From Hormiphora californensis (lineage: Eukaryota > Ctenophora > Tentaculata > Cydippida > Pleurobrachiidae), in assembly GCA_020137815.1 (NCBI GenBank), contig CM035360.1, forward strand, positions 7,633,743-7,697,742: a stretch of 64,000 nucleotides of DNA, read 5' to 3'. Positions 9,981 to 21,396 of this stretch are shown here, in pieces. A model generated the notes under the pieces. That model was not told the origin of the DNA and made no database searches. It was given only the letters and a program-made list of their open reading frames with translations. Made by a program: the position numbers and the translations under genes. Positions within the stretch are counted from its first letter, which is position 1; the number at the start of each line of letters is the position of its first letter.

Positions 9981-10990
9981 AGGCCAGTCGCTTTTTGCTA
10001 AAATGGTGAACTGAGACATAACAAAGGTTTTCCACTTGCATTGTACTCCTATGGGGTCTCAGAAACACCAAAAAAATTTTCCACTCCAACCGAGGTGAAG
10101 AAAGTGCCCAAAATGGCCACGCCCTTTTGCCTGTATTTTCAGCCTTGGCCAAAAATAGCAACTCTGCTTTGGATTGGAGTAGAGACAAAAATGAGGGCAC
10201 TAAAATGTGTAGAATGAGCAGCAGAATCGATTGGGACCAAGCAGAAGTCTCTATCTTGTCAGCTTCGAGAGATAATTGGATAATTAAGTATGCGCATAAC
10301 CGTTTTTGAGCCATATGGCTATAGCCACTCGGGAGCGGTTTTAACAATTTTCCTTCACAGGAGCTTGTTCGGCATATAGAAATTAGTGGGAGTAACAAAT
10401 ATGAAGTTTCTATCGAATAAGGTCAATGCGTTATTCAACTTAAAAGATCAAAAAATGAGTGGAAAATGAGGGAAAATGACCAAATTTCGACTTTTCCCCC
10501 TCATTTTTCGAACTTTGAAGTTGAATAACGCATTGACCTTATGCGATAGAAACTTCATATTTGTTACCCCCACTAATTTTTATATGCTGAACAAGCTCCT
10601 GTGAAGGTAAATTGTCGAAACCGCTCCTGAGTGGCTATAGCCATATGGCTCAAAAACGGTTATGCGCATACTTAATTATCCAATTATCTCTCGAAGCTGA
10701 CAAGATAGAGACTTCTGCTTGGTCCCAATCGATTCTGCTGCTCATTCTACACATTTTAGTGCCCTCATTTTTGTCTCTACTCCAATCCAAAGCAAAGTTG
10801 CTTTTTTTGGCCAAGGCTGAAAATACAGGCAATTAAGGGCGTGGCCATTTTGGGCACTTTCTTCACCTCGGTTGGAGTGGAAAATTTTTTTGGTGTTTAT
10901 GGGACCCCATAGGAGTACAATGCAAGTGGAAAACCTTTGTTATGTCTCAGTTCACCAAATGGCCCCAAAATGACAAAAAGCGACTGGCCT
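9981..10990. mobile_element. Foldback element FB2
   Basis: A second 1-kb palindrome. The left end AGGCCAGTCGCTTTTTG pairs with the right end CAAAAAGCGACTGGCCT, and the centre is near 10480. It is diverged from FB1 but shares internal blocks in the same order. ORFs inside occur on both strands as mirror images and are not genes. A pogo-type element starts three bases after its right end. Confidence 0.85.
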
Positions 10991-10994
10991 ACTA

Positions 10995-11859
10995 CAGTCG
11001 GACCCCGATTTAGGGACACCCTCGGGGGAAAGGGTCTTGTCCACTAAATCGGGGTGTCCACTAAATCGGGGTGAGCCATATTTGGCCCATAAAAACATTT
11101 TATTGCCCAAAATGCTATATTATTAAGACTAAAGACACCTCTAACTGTTATATGCAATATTCATGTATTGATGACATGATCATTTCTGATTAGAAGAAAA
11201 ATATAAAATAATTATTTTTCAAAAAAATGTGGAAAATTTTCCAAGTTATACCAGCCCGTCCGGTTTGTATTTCGAATCGGTGCAACTTACTGGATATCCT
11301 GTCTAATTAGCGGGTTCAAAACGAACCGATACGTGATACCATACCGAATCGGGGCACCCTAAGCGGGTGAGGAAGTATAAAAATTTCAAAATAACTTTTT
11401 CTCTCAAAATTTATGGGGAGCACCGATCAAAGCATTGACAATCGTACTGTAAAATTTTGCAAAAAAGTTTAAAAAAAGGTATACCAGCCACGTCCGAATC
11501 GTGTTTCGAATCGGTGCATCTTATCGCATGTCCTGCTGCTAATTAGACGGAACGAATCGAAACGTGATCCCCATCGAATCGAAATTTTGACACTTGGACC
11601 TTGGTGAACTTGTGATTCAATGGGCACCATGGGGATCACGTATCGGTTCGTTCCGAACCGTCTAATTAGCAGAAGGACATGCGATAAGATGCACCGATTC
11701 GAAACACGATTCGGACATGGCTGGAATCTTTTTGAAAAATTTCACAAAAAATTTCACAAAAAATTTCCCAAAAAAATTCAAAAATTTTTGGGGGAAAAAA
11801 ATCCTGTCCCTAAATCGGGGTGTCCCTAAATCGGGGGTCCCTAAATCGGGGTCCGACTG
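10995..11859. mobile_element. Nonautonomous pogo/Tigger-like element (865 bp)
   Basis: Terminal inverted repeats CAGTCGGACCCCGATTTAG at both ends, flanked by TA (10993-10994 and 11860-11861), as in Tc1/mariner-pogo elements. Subterminal copies of CCCCGATTTAG or its complement are repeated near both ends. The interior has another inverted repeat (about 11480-11600 against 11625-11725) and no transposase ORF. Shorter relatives lie at 36852-37023 and 60591-60762. Confidence 0.85.
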
Positions 11860-11861
11860 TA

Positions 11862-13516
11862 CCACCAGTCCCAAACACGATGGTACCACAATTAACTATT
11901 TATTATCATCTTTTTCATAATCAATTTATTGAGTTCCATGAAGCCAACACTTCTGTGTGTCACATCTTACCATTTCGTTATTCTTGCACTTCAATAAGTC
12001 TCTAGTAATTTTCTTCACATCCTATCCTAGTCATATTTCCTGTGACAGAACATCCCAAGAACCTGGTGAGGAGCTGGCGATCTCTGGTTAGCATTTCCCA
12101 CAATCCACATCTTGCCACAGTGGTGCTCCGTCGTATTGGCCGGCCGCCAGTTATTCCTGTTTCAATCCAATCAATATTCGACAGCAGTACTGCTGCTTCT
12201 GTTTGAAAACCACTTTTTGTCTGGCTGTCCAAATACAAATGATCTGTAAAACCAAAAAGGATAAAAGTTCCCTTATTTCTGTCATCTGCAGCCAACCACA
12301 TTTAACCCTTAGTACTACCAATGGTACATCTACTTATAAACTCCAGTTGTTTCCTCTTAACTCCTCATCCTCCAGACATGTTTCATAGGTCTCAATTGAA
12401 GGGATGTGAAATAGAGGTCCGATATGATGTCTAACTTATACCCGCTATCGGAATAATACATATCTTACATCAATTAACTCCAATCCAAACTTTTTATTGT
12501 TAACTTTACGTGTGAAGGATTTATTATCCTAACTGTCAAACATAGTTTTTTACTGTAGTTTTTACTGTAGTCAGTTTTTATTATTACCCATTCCTGATTA
12601 TAACTAATGTGTGGTATTCAGTGTGTGTTCCCAGGCAGTGGTGTTTAGACTTTCATTGACAAGCGGATTTATTGTATCAAGCTTTAATTGATCAAATTAT
12701 CACACTACATACTATCCTGGCGTGTGTATTGTATCACTACTGTTTGATTTGTTCTACAAGTTCCCGTTCTATAAATCTCTTGTTTTAACTTATTGAAAAG
12801 AATCTAGTGATCTAAATATTCTAGAAACTAAACCCCATCCCTTTTCAGATAAGGCTGGCTTGTAGGCAGACAACTGTATGATGTGAGCACCAGGAAGCAA
12901 GCATCAAACAAGAATGGACTGTTTTAGAGACTCAAGTTGTTTAAATAGACACTCATTTTATCATGGACACTGATTTGTAATTTAATTTTTATCATCGATT
13001 TTTTAAATCTAAATTATTTTATTGCAAGAATGATTAACTTTTATATCATCTATATTAATTATTCCGTTAAATTTTATATTTTACCGAACAACAAAACCGA
13101 CCCGGTCATCTCTGTGTACCGGGTCATGTGTGTACGGCGCGGCAACCCCTCACCAATACAACCGACTGCCCGCGGCACTTGCGGGACAGTTTTGTGCGAC
13201 GCGCGCGCTCTGTTTTAAACAGCGCTGACAAGGCCCTTCCAGTTCTGCAGTACACACATGACCCCTCGGCCCGGAGAGAAGTATAAAATGGTGGAATTAT
13301 TGGACACTGGACCGTTTGGGGGGATATCTCGTCCTGAATCCCATTGCTTTGTGGCAATTTCAGCCACTTTTCCGGAGAGAGATAAGGGTGAAAAAGGAAA
13401 ACACGGCTGGTTCACGTGAACAAAATTAAAATGGTATCTCTCCTCATGCACACTTATATCACTGGCAAACTCTCTCTTTCACTTATTATCTTGTCAGGTA
13501 AACGAAATGCATCCCT
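11862..13516. other. Intergenic region, no supported gene
   Basis: AT-rich with no conserved coding segment that I recognise. A 99-residue minus-strand ORF at 12002-12301 has no family resemblance I can name. An acceptor-like CCCTTTTCAG ends near 12848 and could be the last exon of the RNA-binding gene. A GC-richer, CpG-bearing patch lies at about 13085-13250. Confidence 0.4.
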
Positions 13517-15675
13517 TCATGTTTCAACTTGTTTCGGTCGATCAACCCTCTTCCGTCTTCTCGTTGGGTCCTCGCCCCTGGAAATTAATGGGTTGGTTTA
13601 ATAGAACCACTAATAATTATACACCCCACATGATCCAATCTCTCTGTCTACTCTACCACTCTCCCCTCACCTGATACACCCCTCACAATCCCATGATCCC
13701 CCCTCACCTGATATAAGTGTTCATAATGAACTGGAAGGTGGCCAGCTGCTGCCGACTGGGTGCCCGGATATAGGGAGGTGCCGGCAGAGGCCCAGACATG
13801 TGCATCTCCTCATCCAACTCGAATGTGTCCGGCATTGTAACAGGGGAGGTGGGATGGGCAGGGAAGTCACCCAGTGTGTCATGCATCTGGAAGGGGATGG
13901 GTTTAGAAAGGGATGCTGCTGAAAACCACAAGGATTGTTTCTGAAGCGAATTTGAAACTCACCAGGTGGTGATGAGATATGTTCAGGTTGGACGCCTTCA
14001 AGATCTCCTCCTCAACCCGGTTCAAATTGGGCACTTGCTGAAAAGAAAAGGGAGTGAAACACCCATTTCCCATTTAGTCACCCGGCCCAATTAGTAGAAA
14101 CACCCCCAATTAATCAGCTACTTACCCCAACATGTTGCACGTTGTTCAGGATGTTAGAGATGTGGTTGCTGTGTAGGCAGGTACTCTTCTCACTAGCCGG
14201 GGGAGGGGGAGGAGGGGGTGGAGGGGGAGGTTCGTGACACTTCTCAGGTTCAGCAGGGGGCCCTGCTGGTTCCAACCTCTCCTTCTTATTGCTCAACTTT
14301 ACAGGGTGAATACTTTCACTGATCTCACTAACCACCGCAGCAGGCACCGGCTCCCTGGGGGAATAAAGAGTGTCAATGAATTGTGGTTGTACAAGTGGTT
14401 AAAAAGTGGTGGTACAAGTGGTTAGTCAACTCACAGTTCAGGGAGGGGAGGTTGTGGTGGTGTAGTAGGGGGTACTACAGAGGCAGCCAGATCTTGTTGT
14501 TTCACTGGCTGTTGTTGCAGCTGAGTGTGGTCCAGCAGACTCAGATTAGCCAGTTGTTGCTGACTTAATAATAGCTGAACAGGGATCAGGAGTTAGAGAA
14601 ATATAACACAACCCTCAATACCTAACCCTCAGAGAGGATAGAACAAACAAGAAACCCCCCAGCTTTCTTTACCTGGTGGTTGGCTAGTAGTTGGGAGGTG
14701 TTGGGCATGGCAGGTGGGGCAGCAGGTGGAATATTAAACATTGCAGCACAGGAAGATTGGGCAGTTAGGAGCTGCTGTGTCGCTGCCAACTGCTGCTGTG
14801 AAGACAGTAGTTGGGCATTATTCAGAATCTGCTGGCTCTGGTTTAACAACTGCTGGTTGCCCAGCAACTGTTGTTGTGTTGCCAGTAGCTGCTGAGAGTC
14901 CAACCTCTCCTTCAGTTTCACTCTAGCACTCTCACTCTCCTCAGTCTTCACTAGATTGTAATCATCCAGGGCATTCTGGTACATTCCCAACTTCTCATAG
15001 GCACTGGCCCTCATTTGGAGGAACTTGGGGTGTTTAGGGGTGGATAGCAAGACCCCTGTAACAGTCCTGTATCACATCAGGCCACATTTGCAGTTTCATG
15101 TTACAACCCGTCCTGTTTAGCAACACTGTCAGGGTTAGCTGTTCGAAACTCTCACTGTCTAGAGATTCTATCAGTTGGAGGGCCTCACTGTACCGCTTAG
15201 CTGCCTCCTGGTAACGACCTGGGGAGGGGTGAGATGAGGGGGTGGGATACAACACACAATAATAGGAGAGGATGGTGTTAGAAGTTAGTAGAGAATAATA
15301 GACCTGTATCTTACCTGAGAAGAATGCTGTATCTCCGGTATATTTAACTGAGAGAGCCTCCTTTACAGTACACAATAGAATACCCGTCACTAGGTCAGCA
15401 TCCTCTGCCCTCAGACCGACCATGAAACAACGCAGTGGACAGGACAGTGCGAACTGGGCAACCTGAAGGAGGATGGGGTGGTTAGGGTGGGGATATATGG
15501 TCAGGAATAGTACTTAGTAGAATTTAGTTATTTTAAAAGGGAGACTAACCTCTTTCCACTCGCTCTGAAAGACCTTTCTCCTACAGAGTCGTTTCAGAGA
15601 GGGTACATAACACCCATCAAGAGATGTATAGGTAAAGAGGCTGGCCACCCTAGGCAGCTTGATGGGCTGATTCAT
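13517..15675 (-). CDS. TPR protein with Gln- and Pro-rich region
   Basis: Minus-strand exons 15675-15550, 15462-15315, 15218-14673, 14574-14435, 14354-14126, 14037-13963, 13886-13708 and, tentatively, 13577-13517; about 500 residues. Exons 2-3 hold TPR-like helices (GRYQEAAKRYSEALQL, LLNRTGCNMKLQMW, ASAYEKLGMYQNALDDYNLV). A Gln/Leu-rich stretch follows (repeats like LLSSQQQL), then polyproline and a region with LNRVEEEILKASNLNISHH. I do not recognise the gene; TPR plus Gln/Pro suggests a scaffold or co-chaperone. The exon-length sum is one base over a multiple of three: the frame breaks in a G run near 15055, inside the second TPR. The ATG at 15675 (or 15726) lies inside the last coding exon of importin alpha, in another frame. 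Confidence 0.6.
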
Positions 15676-18400
15676 TGGCGATGGTCCCCAGTTCTGTACT
15701 ACTCTCACTCCCGCTCCCAATACCATCCCTACACACTCGGTCCAGGGCCGCTACTGCAATGATCTCAGGGACACCAGTGTCCTCTAGAAACTCCCGGTAA
15801 TCGTTCACACCATCTCCCCTCTCCTGTGGAGGAAGTGGTAGGAGTTGGGTACATTGAACGGTAGTAGCACTACCACTGCCGTACAGCTGCTACTAGCAGG
15901 TGTGGGATAGAAAATTGTGTTTTGACTGTCTTGCCATGCTGTCTGGACATTTTCCAAAACTTCCCTCCTCTCTCCTTACCTCTGCATCCTTGGCTCCAGC
16001 AGTCAGCAGTAGTTCAATGAATTGTAGAGCCACGTCAAAGCAGAGATGAATGGAAGCCTGGTTTCTCACTATCTCTACTAATGAGTCAACAATGGCAGTA
16101 ACTGCGCCCAAACCCACAAGGTACCTACAGAAGAAAGACGAGTGTGACTCTAGCAAGTGCTGAAATACTGTACTTGTGATAGGAGCGCGCGCACAAAACT
16201 AGCGATATATCACAACCCCCACATATACTCTCTCTCTCTCTCATGTGTCACCCGGTATCACCCGGCAATTACTTGATTATCTGGCGGTTAAACATGGCCG
16301 TTGTTAGGGTATTAGAGAGGGTTTTAACTGCCTCCTTCCACGTCAGCCAGCTACCTCGAGAATGGGATTGTCGCATACAGAGGTGCACCAGACAGGGGTA
16401 CACTTGGGCATCGTGTAGACCCTGGGGGAGGAGGGATGGGATTAGGATGGAGAGAGGCCCGGGAAAGGGTTGAAATAGGAGAGGTAAGGAATGAAGAGTA
16501 ATACCTGAACTAATTCCATTGATCCAATAGCGATATGTGAGAGAGCCTGACAGGCGATCTCCCTCGTTCTTTCCCTCTTGTTATGCAGTAGAAACCTTAG
16601 CCGAGGAAGGGCCCTACATGACAGTGCCGCGTACTGAAGGGGAGGGACGTGGTGTAATAATATAGAGGTTACAGATTTGAGATAGAACAGACCAACATGA
16701 AAAACCCAAACTTTACCTTTTTCTGTTCAAGGTTTCCATTTGTGAAGATGGCAGAGAGAGCCTCTAGAGCAACACATGTCACATCATCGCTACTGTGCAT
16801 CAGCAGCTTCACTAACGTGTCACCTGGAAGTAAAGTAGAGTAAAAAGAGGGAGACTTATTGGGGCATTTAGTTTCCGATACAGCAGAAATAAATTTGCGG
16901 GTAGAAAGCTAAATGACCGGTAATAGTGGACTATGAACATAAGGAGTCCGAGTGCAAGTGGCAGATTGCCCATGCAATTCCTGACTTCGACTTTTGTTGA
17001 TTGAGGTCTGGCGTTTGAGGCCTGAATGTTCAAGATTTGTATACGATGTGAATACCCGAATTTACTGATTTTCTATTCCGTGATTTATTTTTACAGACAA
17101 CTGCAAATTTGCTGTTCGTATGACTAGTTAGATTAAAGATTTAGAAGTTTGTATCCTGGTAGAGTGCTCGATCTGTTCCTATAACCATTGTAATCAACAA
17201 CCCTTAACTTACATGCCCCTGAATCTAGAACCTCCTTGATACTAAGTTTGCACATATACATAACACCCCAACAGGCATCCCTTAGTACCGCCTCGTTGTT
17301 ACTCTTTATCAACTTGGCCAGCCTAGGTAGACACTCTTTAACCTGGGGGCACAGGAGAGAGGGGTGTTATTGATTAGAATTTAATTCGAAATGAAAGAAA
17401 CGAATTAACTCATTGTCCCGAAAAGCATCGAACTGGAACCGAAATATAAGTCTAAGTCAAGTATTTTAACTCACAATTTCGAATGAGTCTGTGTATTGGC
17501 AAAGGTTAGAGAGGAGCCAGGTAGCTGTTTTTATCAGGGACTGTTCAGAAGTGTTGTTTGGTTTGTTGCTTTCACACAGTGAATCTGGGAGAGGTCGCGT
17601 TAGATTGGGTGAATGTTACAGTTAGTTAGAAAACTAGGAATGTTCCTCACCTAAAAGTCGAAGAAGGGGAGCCAGGGCACCAGCATGTAACACACAGGAA
17701 CAGTTCTCGCAGGCGATATTAGCTAACAACCACGCTGCCTGAAACGCAGAGAAAGTGTGATGTTTAATAAACATTGTTTATACCGCAAAGTTATTCATGT
17801 GAACTAATCGACTTGATATTGTCTTACATGATCCTGTAGGTCGATACTGGGAGATTCCAAGAGAAGTGTCGCTATGGGAACCACCCCTGCATCAATAACA
17901 GCCCGGGTGTTATCCGCTGACCCTGCACTGATGTTAGCTAGGGCGTTAGCACTCTCACTCTGTAACTTCTGGTCCTCTATGTGGGTGAGAAAGGAAGCCA
18001 AGAGGGGCACTGCACCAGCCTTCACAACTGCATCAATCACCTGATCGCTGTCCCATTCTAATTCCTTTGCTGGGGCTCGGAGGATTTTACTAACTTTAGA
18101 GGTTCCTCGAAATAACCTCCGCGAATCTTTTGACCTGCAAAAAAAGAGGAATGGTAAAAAGTGGGAAATATCACCCCCAAATCCCAATGACAACGATTAC
18201 CACCGCCCTCACCATTTCCATCTCCCTCTCCCTCTTCCCACCATTACCACCCCCTCACCATTACCAACTCCCTCTCTCTCTCTCTCACCATCTCCCTCAC
18301 CATTACCACCCCCTCTCCCTCACCAACTCCCTCTTTCTCACCTCAGATCCTCCATAATCTGGTTGATTCGCTTTCGTAGTGCTCTACTTTTAGTTGGCAT
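15650..18400 (-). CDS. Divergent importin alpha (karyopherin alpha)
   Basis: Ten minus-strand exons: 18400-18342, 18134-17828, 17738-17651, 17584-17475, 17342-17213, 16823-16717, 16633-16505, 16421-16273, 16124-15980 and 15823-15650; 465 residues, shorter than the usual 520-530. A short basic N-terminus (MPTKSRALRKRINQIMEDLR) stands where the importin-beta-binding domain lies. Armadillo repeats follow (SANALANISAGSADNTRAVI, AAWLLANIACENCS, TATWLLSNLCQYT, DACWGVMYMC, KYLVGLGAVTAIVDSL). The family carries NLS cargo with importin beta into the nucleus. The W/N ladder that binds the NLS is kept only in part (WLLAN and WLLSN), while the Trp of ARM2, ARM7 and ARM8 are missing. It may therefore be a specialised or NLS-independent paralog. 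Confidence 0.8.
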
Positions 18401-18594
18401 CTTGTCGCTCAAGTAATTTCCATCAACTATAATTGTCACTATGTACCAGGAATCAGGATGTATACAGGTTAGATTGGGACTGAGTGATTGAGAGAATCAA
18501 GTCAACACAAAACAAACTAGAAAATATTCCCATTAAGATCAAAACGTGCAACAAAGTAAAAAACATTCAAAATATACATAACAATTCTTAAATC

Positions 18595-19448
18595 TTAGTC
18601 CGATGCAATTGGTCGATCATAAACATCAATCTGCTCTCCTGATGTATAGTTATTGTCCGCTAAAATCTTTAGCATTTTTGCAGCACTTTCATCAGTGGCT
18701 ATCCAAGGTTCGGATTGGAAAAACTGTCGGATAGAATCGGAGTGAGTGTTTTTAGTGATATCATCTGTCATGGCTGACTTCATGGCTCCTGGAGACCAGT
18801 TTAGGACCCGGATATCGGGATTCTCAGCTGCTAGCACCTGAGGGGAGGGAGGTAATCCAGTGAACAAACACATGCACTTTATAAAATTTAAAATGAAAGT
18901 GGAACTTTCAACTGATAGTTAGCTAGTTGTTAGAATCTTACCTTATAGGCCATCATCCTTGCTGCCTTGATGGTACAATAGAATCCCAGAGATGGCATTG
19001 GTTTAAGGGATGCTAGACTGCTAATGTTAACACACACTCTCCTCTCTACCCCCTGGAACCTCTCTAGGAAGACACTGGTCAGAACTTGAAATGACGTCAT
19101 ATTCAGGAACATGTAGTTGTCCATGTATTCCACATCTCTAAACTCTGCCATCTTGTCTCCTGTATTGTTTGCTGTTGCGTGGTTGTTTATCAGGACTGTC
19201 TCCTCGTACTTTATATCAGGTGCTATATCACATATCGCCCCACACCTCCCCTCCAGACCCTCACGGGCACTAAAGTCCACTGAGATGGGAAACACAGCTG
19301 CTTTGAACCCTTCAGTAGCACACTTCACCTCATCAACTCTACGAGACACGGCGATAATAGTGGCTGAGTCAGAGTGAAGGGTGTCTAGCTGGCGGAGAAT
19401 GGCAGAACCAAATGCGCCACCTGCCCCTGTCACCACAAAGAGCTTCAT
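18595..19448 (-). CDS. SPR: Sepiapterin reductase (SDR family), copy 1
   Basis: Two exons, 19448-18942 and 18837-18595; 249 residues, about family length. The N-terminus MKLFVVTGAGGAFGSAI gives the NADP-binding TGxxxGxG-type loop. NNHAT stands for the SDR NNAG motif, and SSLAS ... YCTIK gives the Ser and the YxxxK catalytic pair. The C-terminus (NWSPGAMKSAMTDDI, then TSGEQIDVYDR) matches the sepiapterin reductase subfamily. The enzyme makes the last step of tetrahydrobiopterin synthesis in the cytosol. The start is the first ATG, three bases after an acceptor-like TTTGTTAG. A frameshifted copy lies at 21397-22254. Confidence 0.88.
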
Positions 19449-19666
19449 TGGCTAACAAATAGAGTAATTAGGGAATGAGTTGACAATAGAGAGGATAAAA
19501 TACACGCGAGATTATAGTTGGTTAATCATTGAATTGAAATAAATTTAAAATTAAAGAATTTTATAAAATGGAGATTTAAAAACAACTGTGGGCTAAAAAT
19601 AAACAGGGCCTCTTCTTGTTCAGACCCTTTCTCAGACATGACTAGTTTAAAACTTCCTCTCTAGCT

Positions 19667-20686
19667 TTACAACAAGGCAGCAATGGTAGCATTACGTCTC
19701 AGACTGTTAACGTTAACAAAACCCTGACACCCAGCCACTGGACACCTAACATTGATAGATCTAGTGTTCTTTATATGAGACAAGATAGCAGGTCTATCGT
19801 ATGTATGTCCACACTGGTTTTCCACTGGATCCACCATTAGTTGCAGAGTAATGGGACACTTTAGAGACTGGGTAGCCATGGCAAGTGCAATACCATCCTC
19901 TTCTAACTGGGCATCTAGTTGCTGGTTGGTAGTTGTGTGGGTTTGGGCAGGGGTCACAGCACCCAACACTGCTGCCTGGAGGGGAGAGTGGAGTTAACTT
20001 AGTCACAATAACTTGACTTGTTCAGACGTTCACTTCCATGCTAGTACGAGAAGAACAGTTCAGCCAAAACATACTCACAGCAATGAAAGGATAGCTAACT
20101 GGTAATTGAGATTCTAATTAATTCATTACCTGAGGTTCTGGTTCCTCTGCTACTGCCTGCTCATAAGACTCAACATAAGAGCTGCCCAATGATGTCACTG
20201 CGTGGGTGTCTGATATCCCGAGTAGAGCTTTACTCTTGGCAAAGTTAATGGCTTTCTTCTGGGACTCCAATCTGTACTGAATACCTGGAGAAGAGAGGAG
20301 GTTAGTTTGGAGGGGTAATGATGGTTTAGCATGGCTCAGTCTTATAGAACGTACATTGTAGCTCTTTGTAGACGTTCTGTAGTTCCTCTACATCCATATC
20401 TTGCTCTAACATGACCTCCATCATTTGTTTCTGAAACAAGTGGTGGGTATGAAGGAGTGAGAAGGGAGTGTGTTAGGAGTTGGGTTAGGCAGGAAATAGT
20501 CCCAGGTAAAAGGGGTATTATATCTGGATTACTAGGACATGTACATTGGATGTCCTAGAAAGATCAGGAAGGTGTTATCCTGCTACTAACCTGGTCCTGT
20601 AGAGCAGTGGTTATCCTGTTAACTCCCATCGTCTGCTGATTACTGTCCATGATACCCAGGTGTGTGGATATTGTCTTTCTGTGCAT
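19667..20686 (-). CDS. NSMCE2: SMC5/6 complex SUMO ligase NSE2/MMS21, copy 1
   Basis: Exons 20686-20591, 20430-20355, 20284-20130 and 19975-19667; 211 residues. The N-terminal exons are helical (MEVMLEQDMDVEELQNVYKE, GIQYRLESQKKAINFAKSK), fitting the coiled coil that binds SMC5. The last exon holds the SP-RING: CPITLQLMVDPV, CGHTYDRPAI and CPVAGC, the incomplete zinc-ligand set typical of SP-RINGs. NSE2 is the SUMO E3 ligase of the SMC5/6 complex in DNA repair, in the nucleus. The ATG lies two bases after the acceptor-like TGTTGTTATAG. A second intact copy is at 22465-24780. Confidence 0.85.
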
Positions 20687-20925
20687 CGCTATAACAACAG
20701 GGGTTAGAATGAATAGTGTATGTGTGTGAGAGGGCAGGTGTTCTAGTGAGAGTAGTGGAATGTTAGAGGGACGATAATCCATGTGATGGTCCAGGAACAG
20801 AAGGGTAGGAACACAAATAATTCATTCTAGCTTAAAAACTATTTCATAGTCAAATCTGAATCTTATGCTACACATTGAACTCTGATGAAAACCAACAACA
20901 AAACGAATAAATTAACAAAATGCCT

Positions 20926-21045
20926 CTAATTTCCCGGTGGTATTTCACTTGATGTGATATCCTGTGTTTCTGTCACAGTGTGACATTCTACCTCCTGTAC
21001 ATCACCACTGAGATAGCCATCAGTTAACATTGACACCAGGGAACC
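20926..21045 (-). pseudogene. Truncated 3' end of the zinc-finger gene
   Basis: Holds the last roughly 40 codons and stop of the C2H2 gene at 25025-26567 (GYLSGDVQEVECHTVTE), cut off at the duplication junction. It has no upstream exons and can only act as 3' UTR-like sequence. Confidence 0.85.
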
Positions 21046-21100
21046 AAATCCCAATGACAACAATCACCCACCATTACCACCCCCACCCCCTCTTTCTCAC

Positions 21101-21159
21101 CTCAGATCCTCCATAATAAGGTTGATTCGCTTTCGTAGTGCTCTGCTTTTAGTTGGCAT
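21101..21159 (-). pseudogene. Orphan copy of importin alpha exon 1
   Basis: Encodes MPTKSRALRKRINLIMEDL and keeps its GTGAG donor, but downstream of the donor the sequence runs into the zinc-finger fragment instead of importin exons. In principle the donor could splice to the distant importin exon 2 at 18134, giving an alternative first exon; one residue differs (Gln to Leu). Confidence 0.75.
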
Positions 21160-21396
21160 CTTGTCGCTCAAGTAATTTCCATCAACTATAATTGTCACTA
21201 TTAGGAGATACAGGTTAGATTGGGACTGAGTGATTGGGAGAATCAAGTAAACACGAAACAAACTAGAAAATATTCCCATTAAGATCAAAACGTACAACAA
21301 AATATTTTAAAAAAAAGATAAGATATTATATCTTGTTCCAAAGTAAAAAAACATTCAAAAAACATTCAAAATATTATACATAACAATTCTTAAATC

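Larger units (their letters stand above)
18177..21045. repeat. Tandem duplication, copy 1
   Basis: This 2,867-bp unit runs from intron 1 of importin alpha through SPR and NSMCE2 into the last exon of the zinc-finger gene. Its sequence is repeated at 21044-25144. The junction at 21044-21045 joins the zinc-finger exon (GACACCAGGGAACC) to importin intron sequence (CCAAATCCCAATGACAAC), with a two-base overlap (CC). Confidence 0.9.

Noticed and set aside
9925-10836. Matching ORFs on opposite strands in FB2
   Set aside because: They are the two arms of one palindrome translated twice, with no known domain.
12002-12301. 99-residue minus-strand ORF as a possible transposase fragment
   Set aside because: No DDE motif, no inverted repeats around it, and no recognisable family; it stays unassigned.
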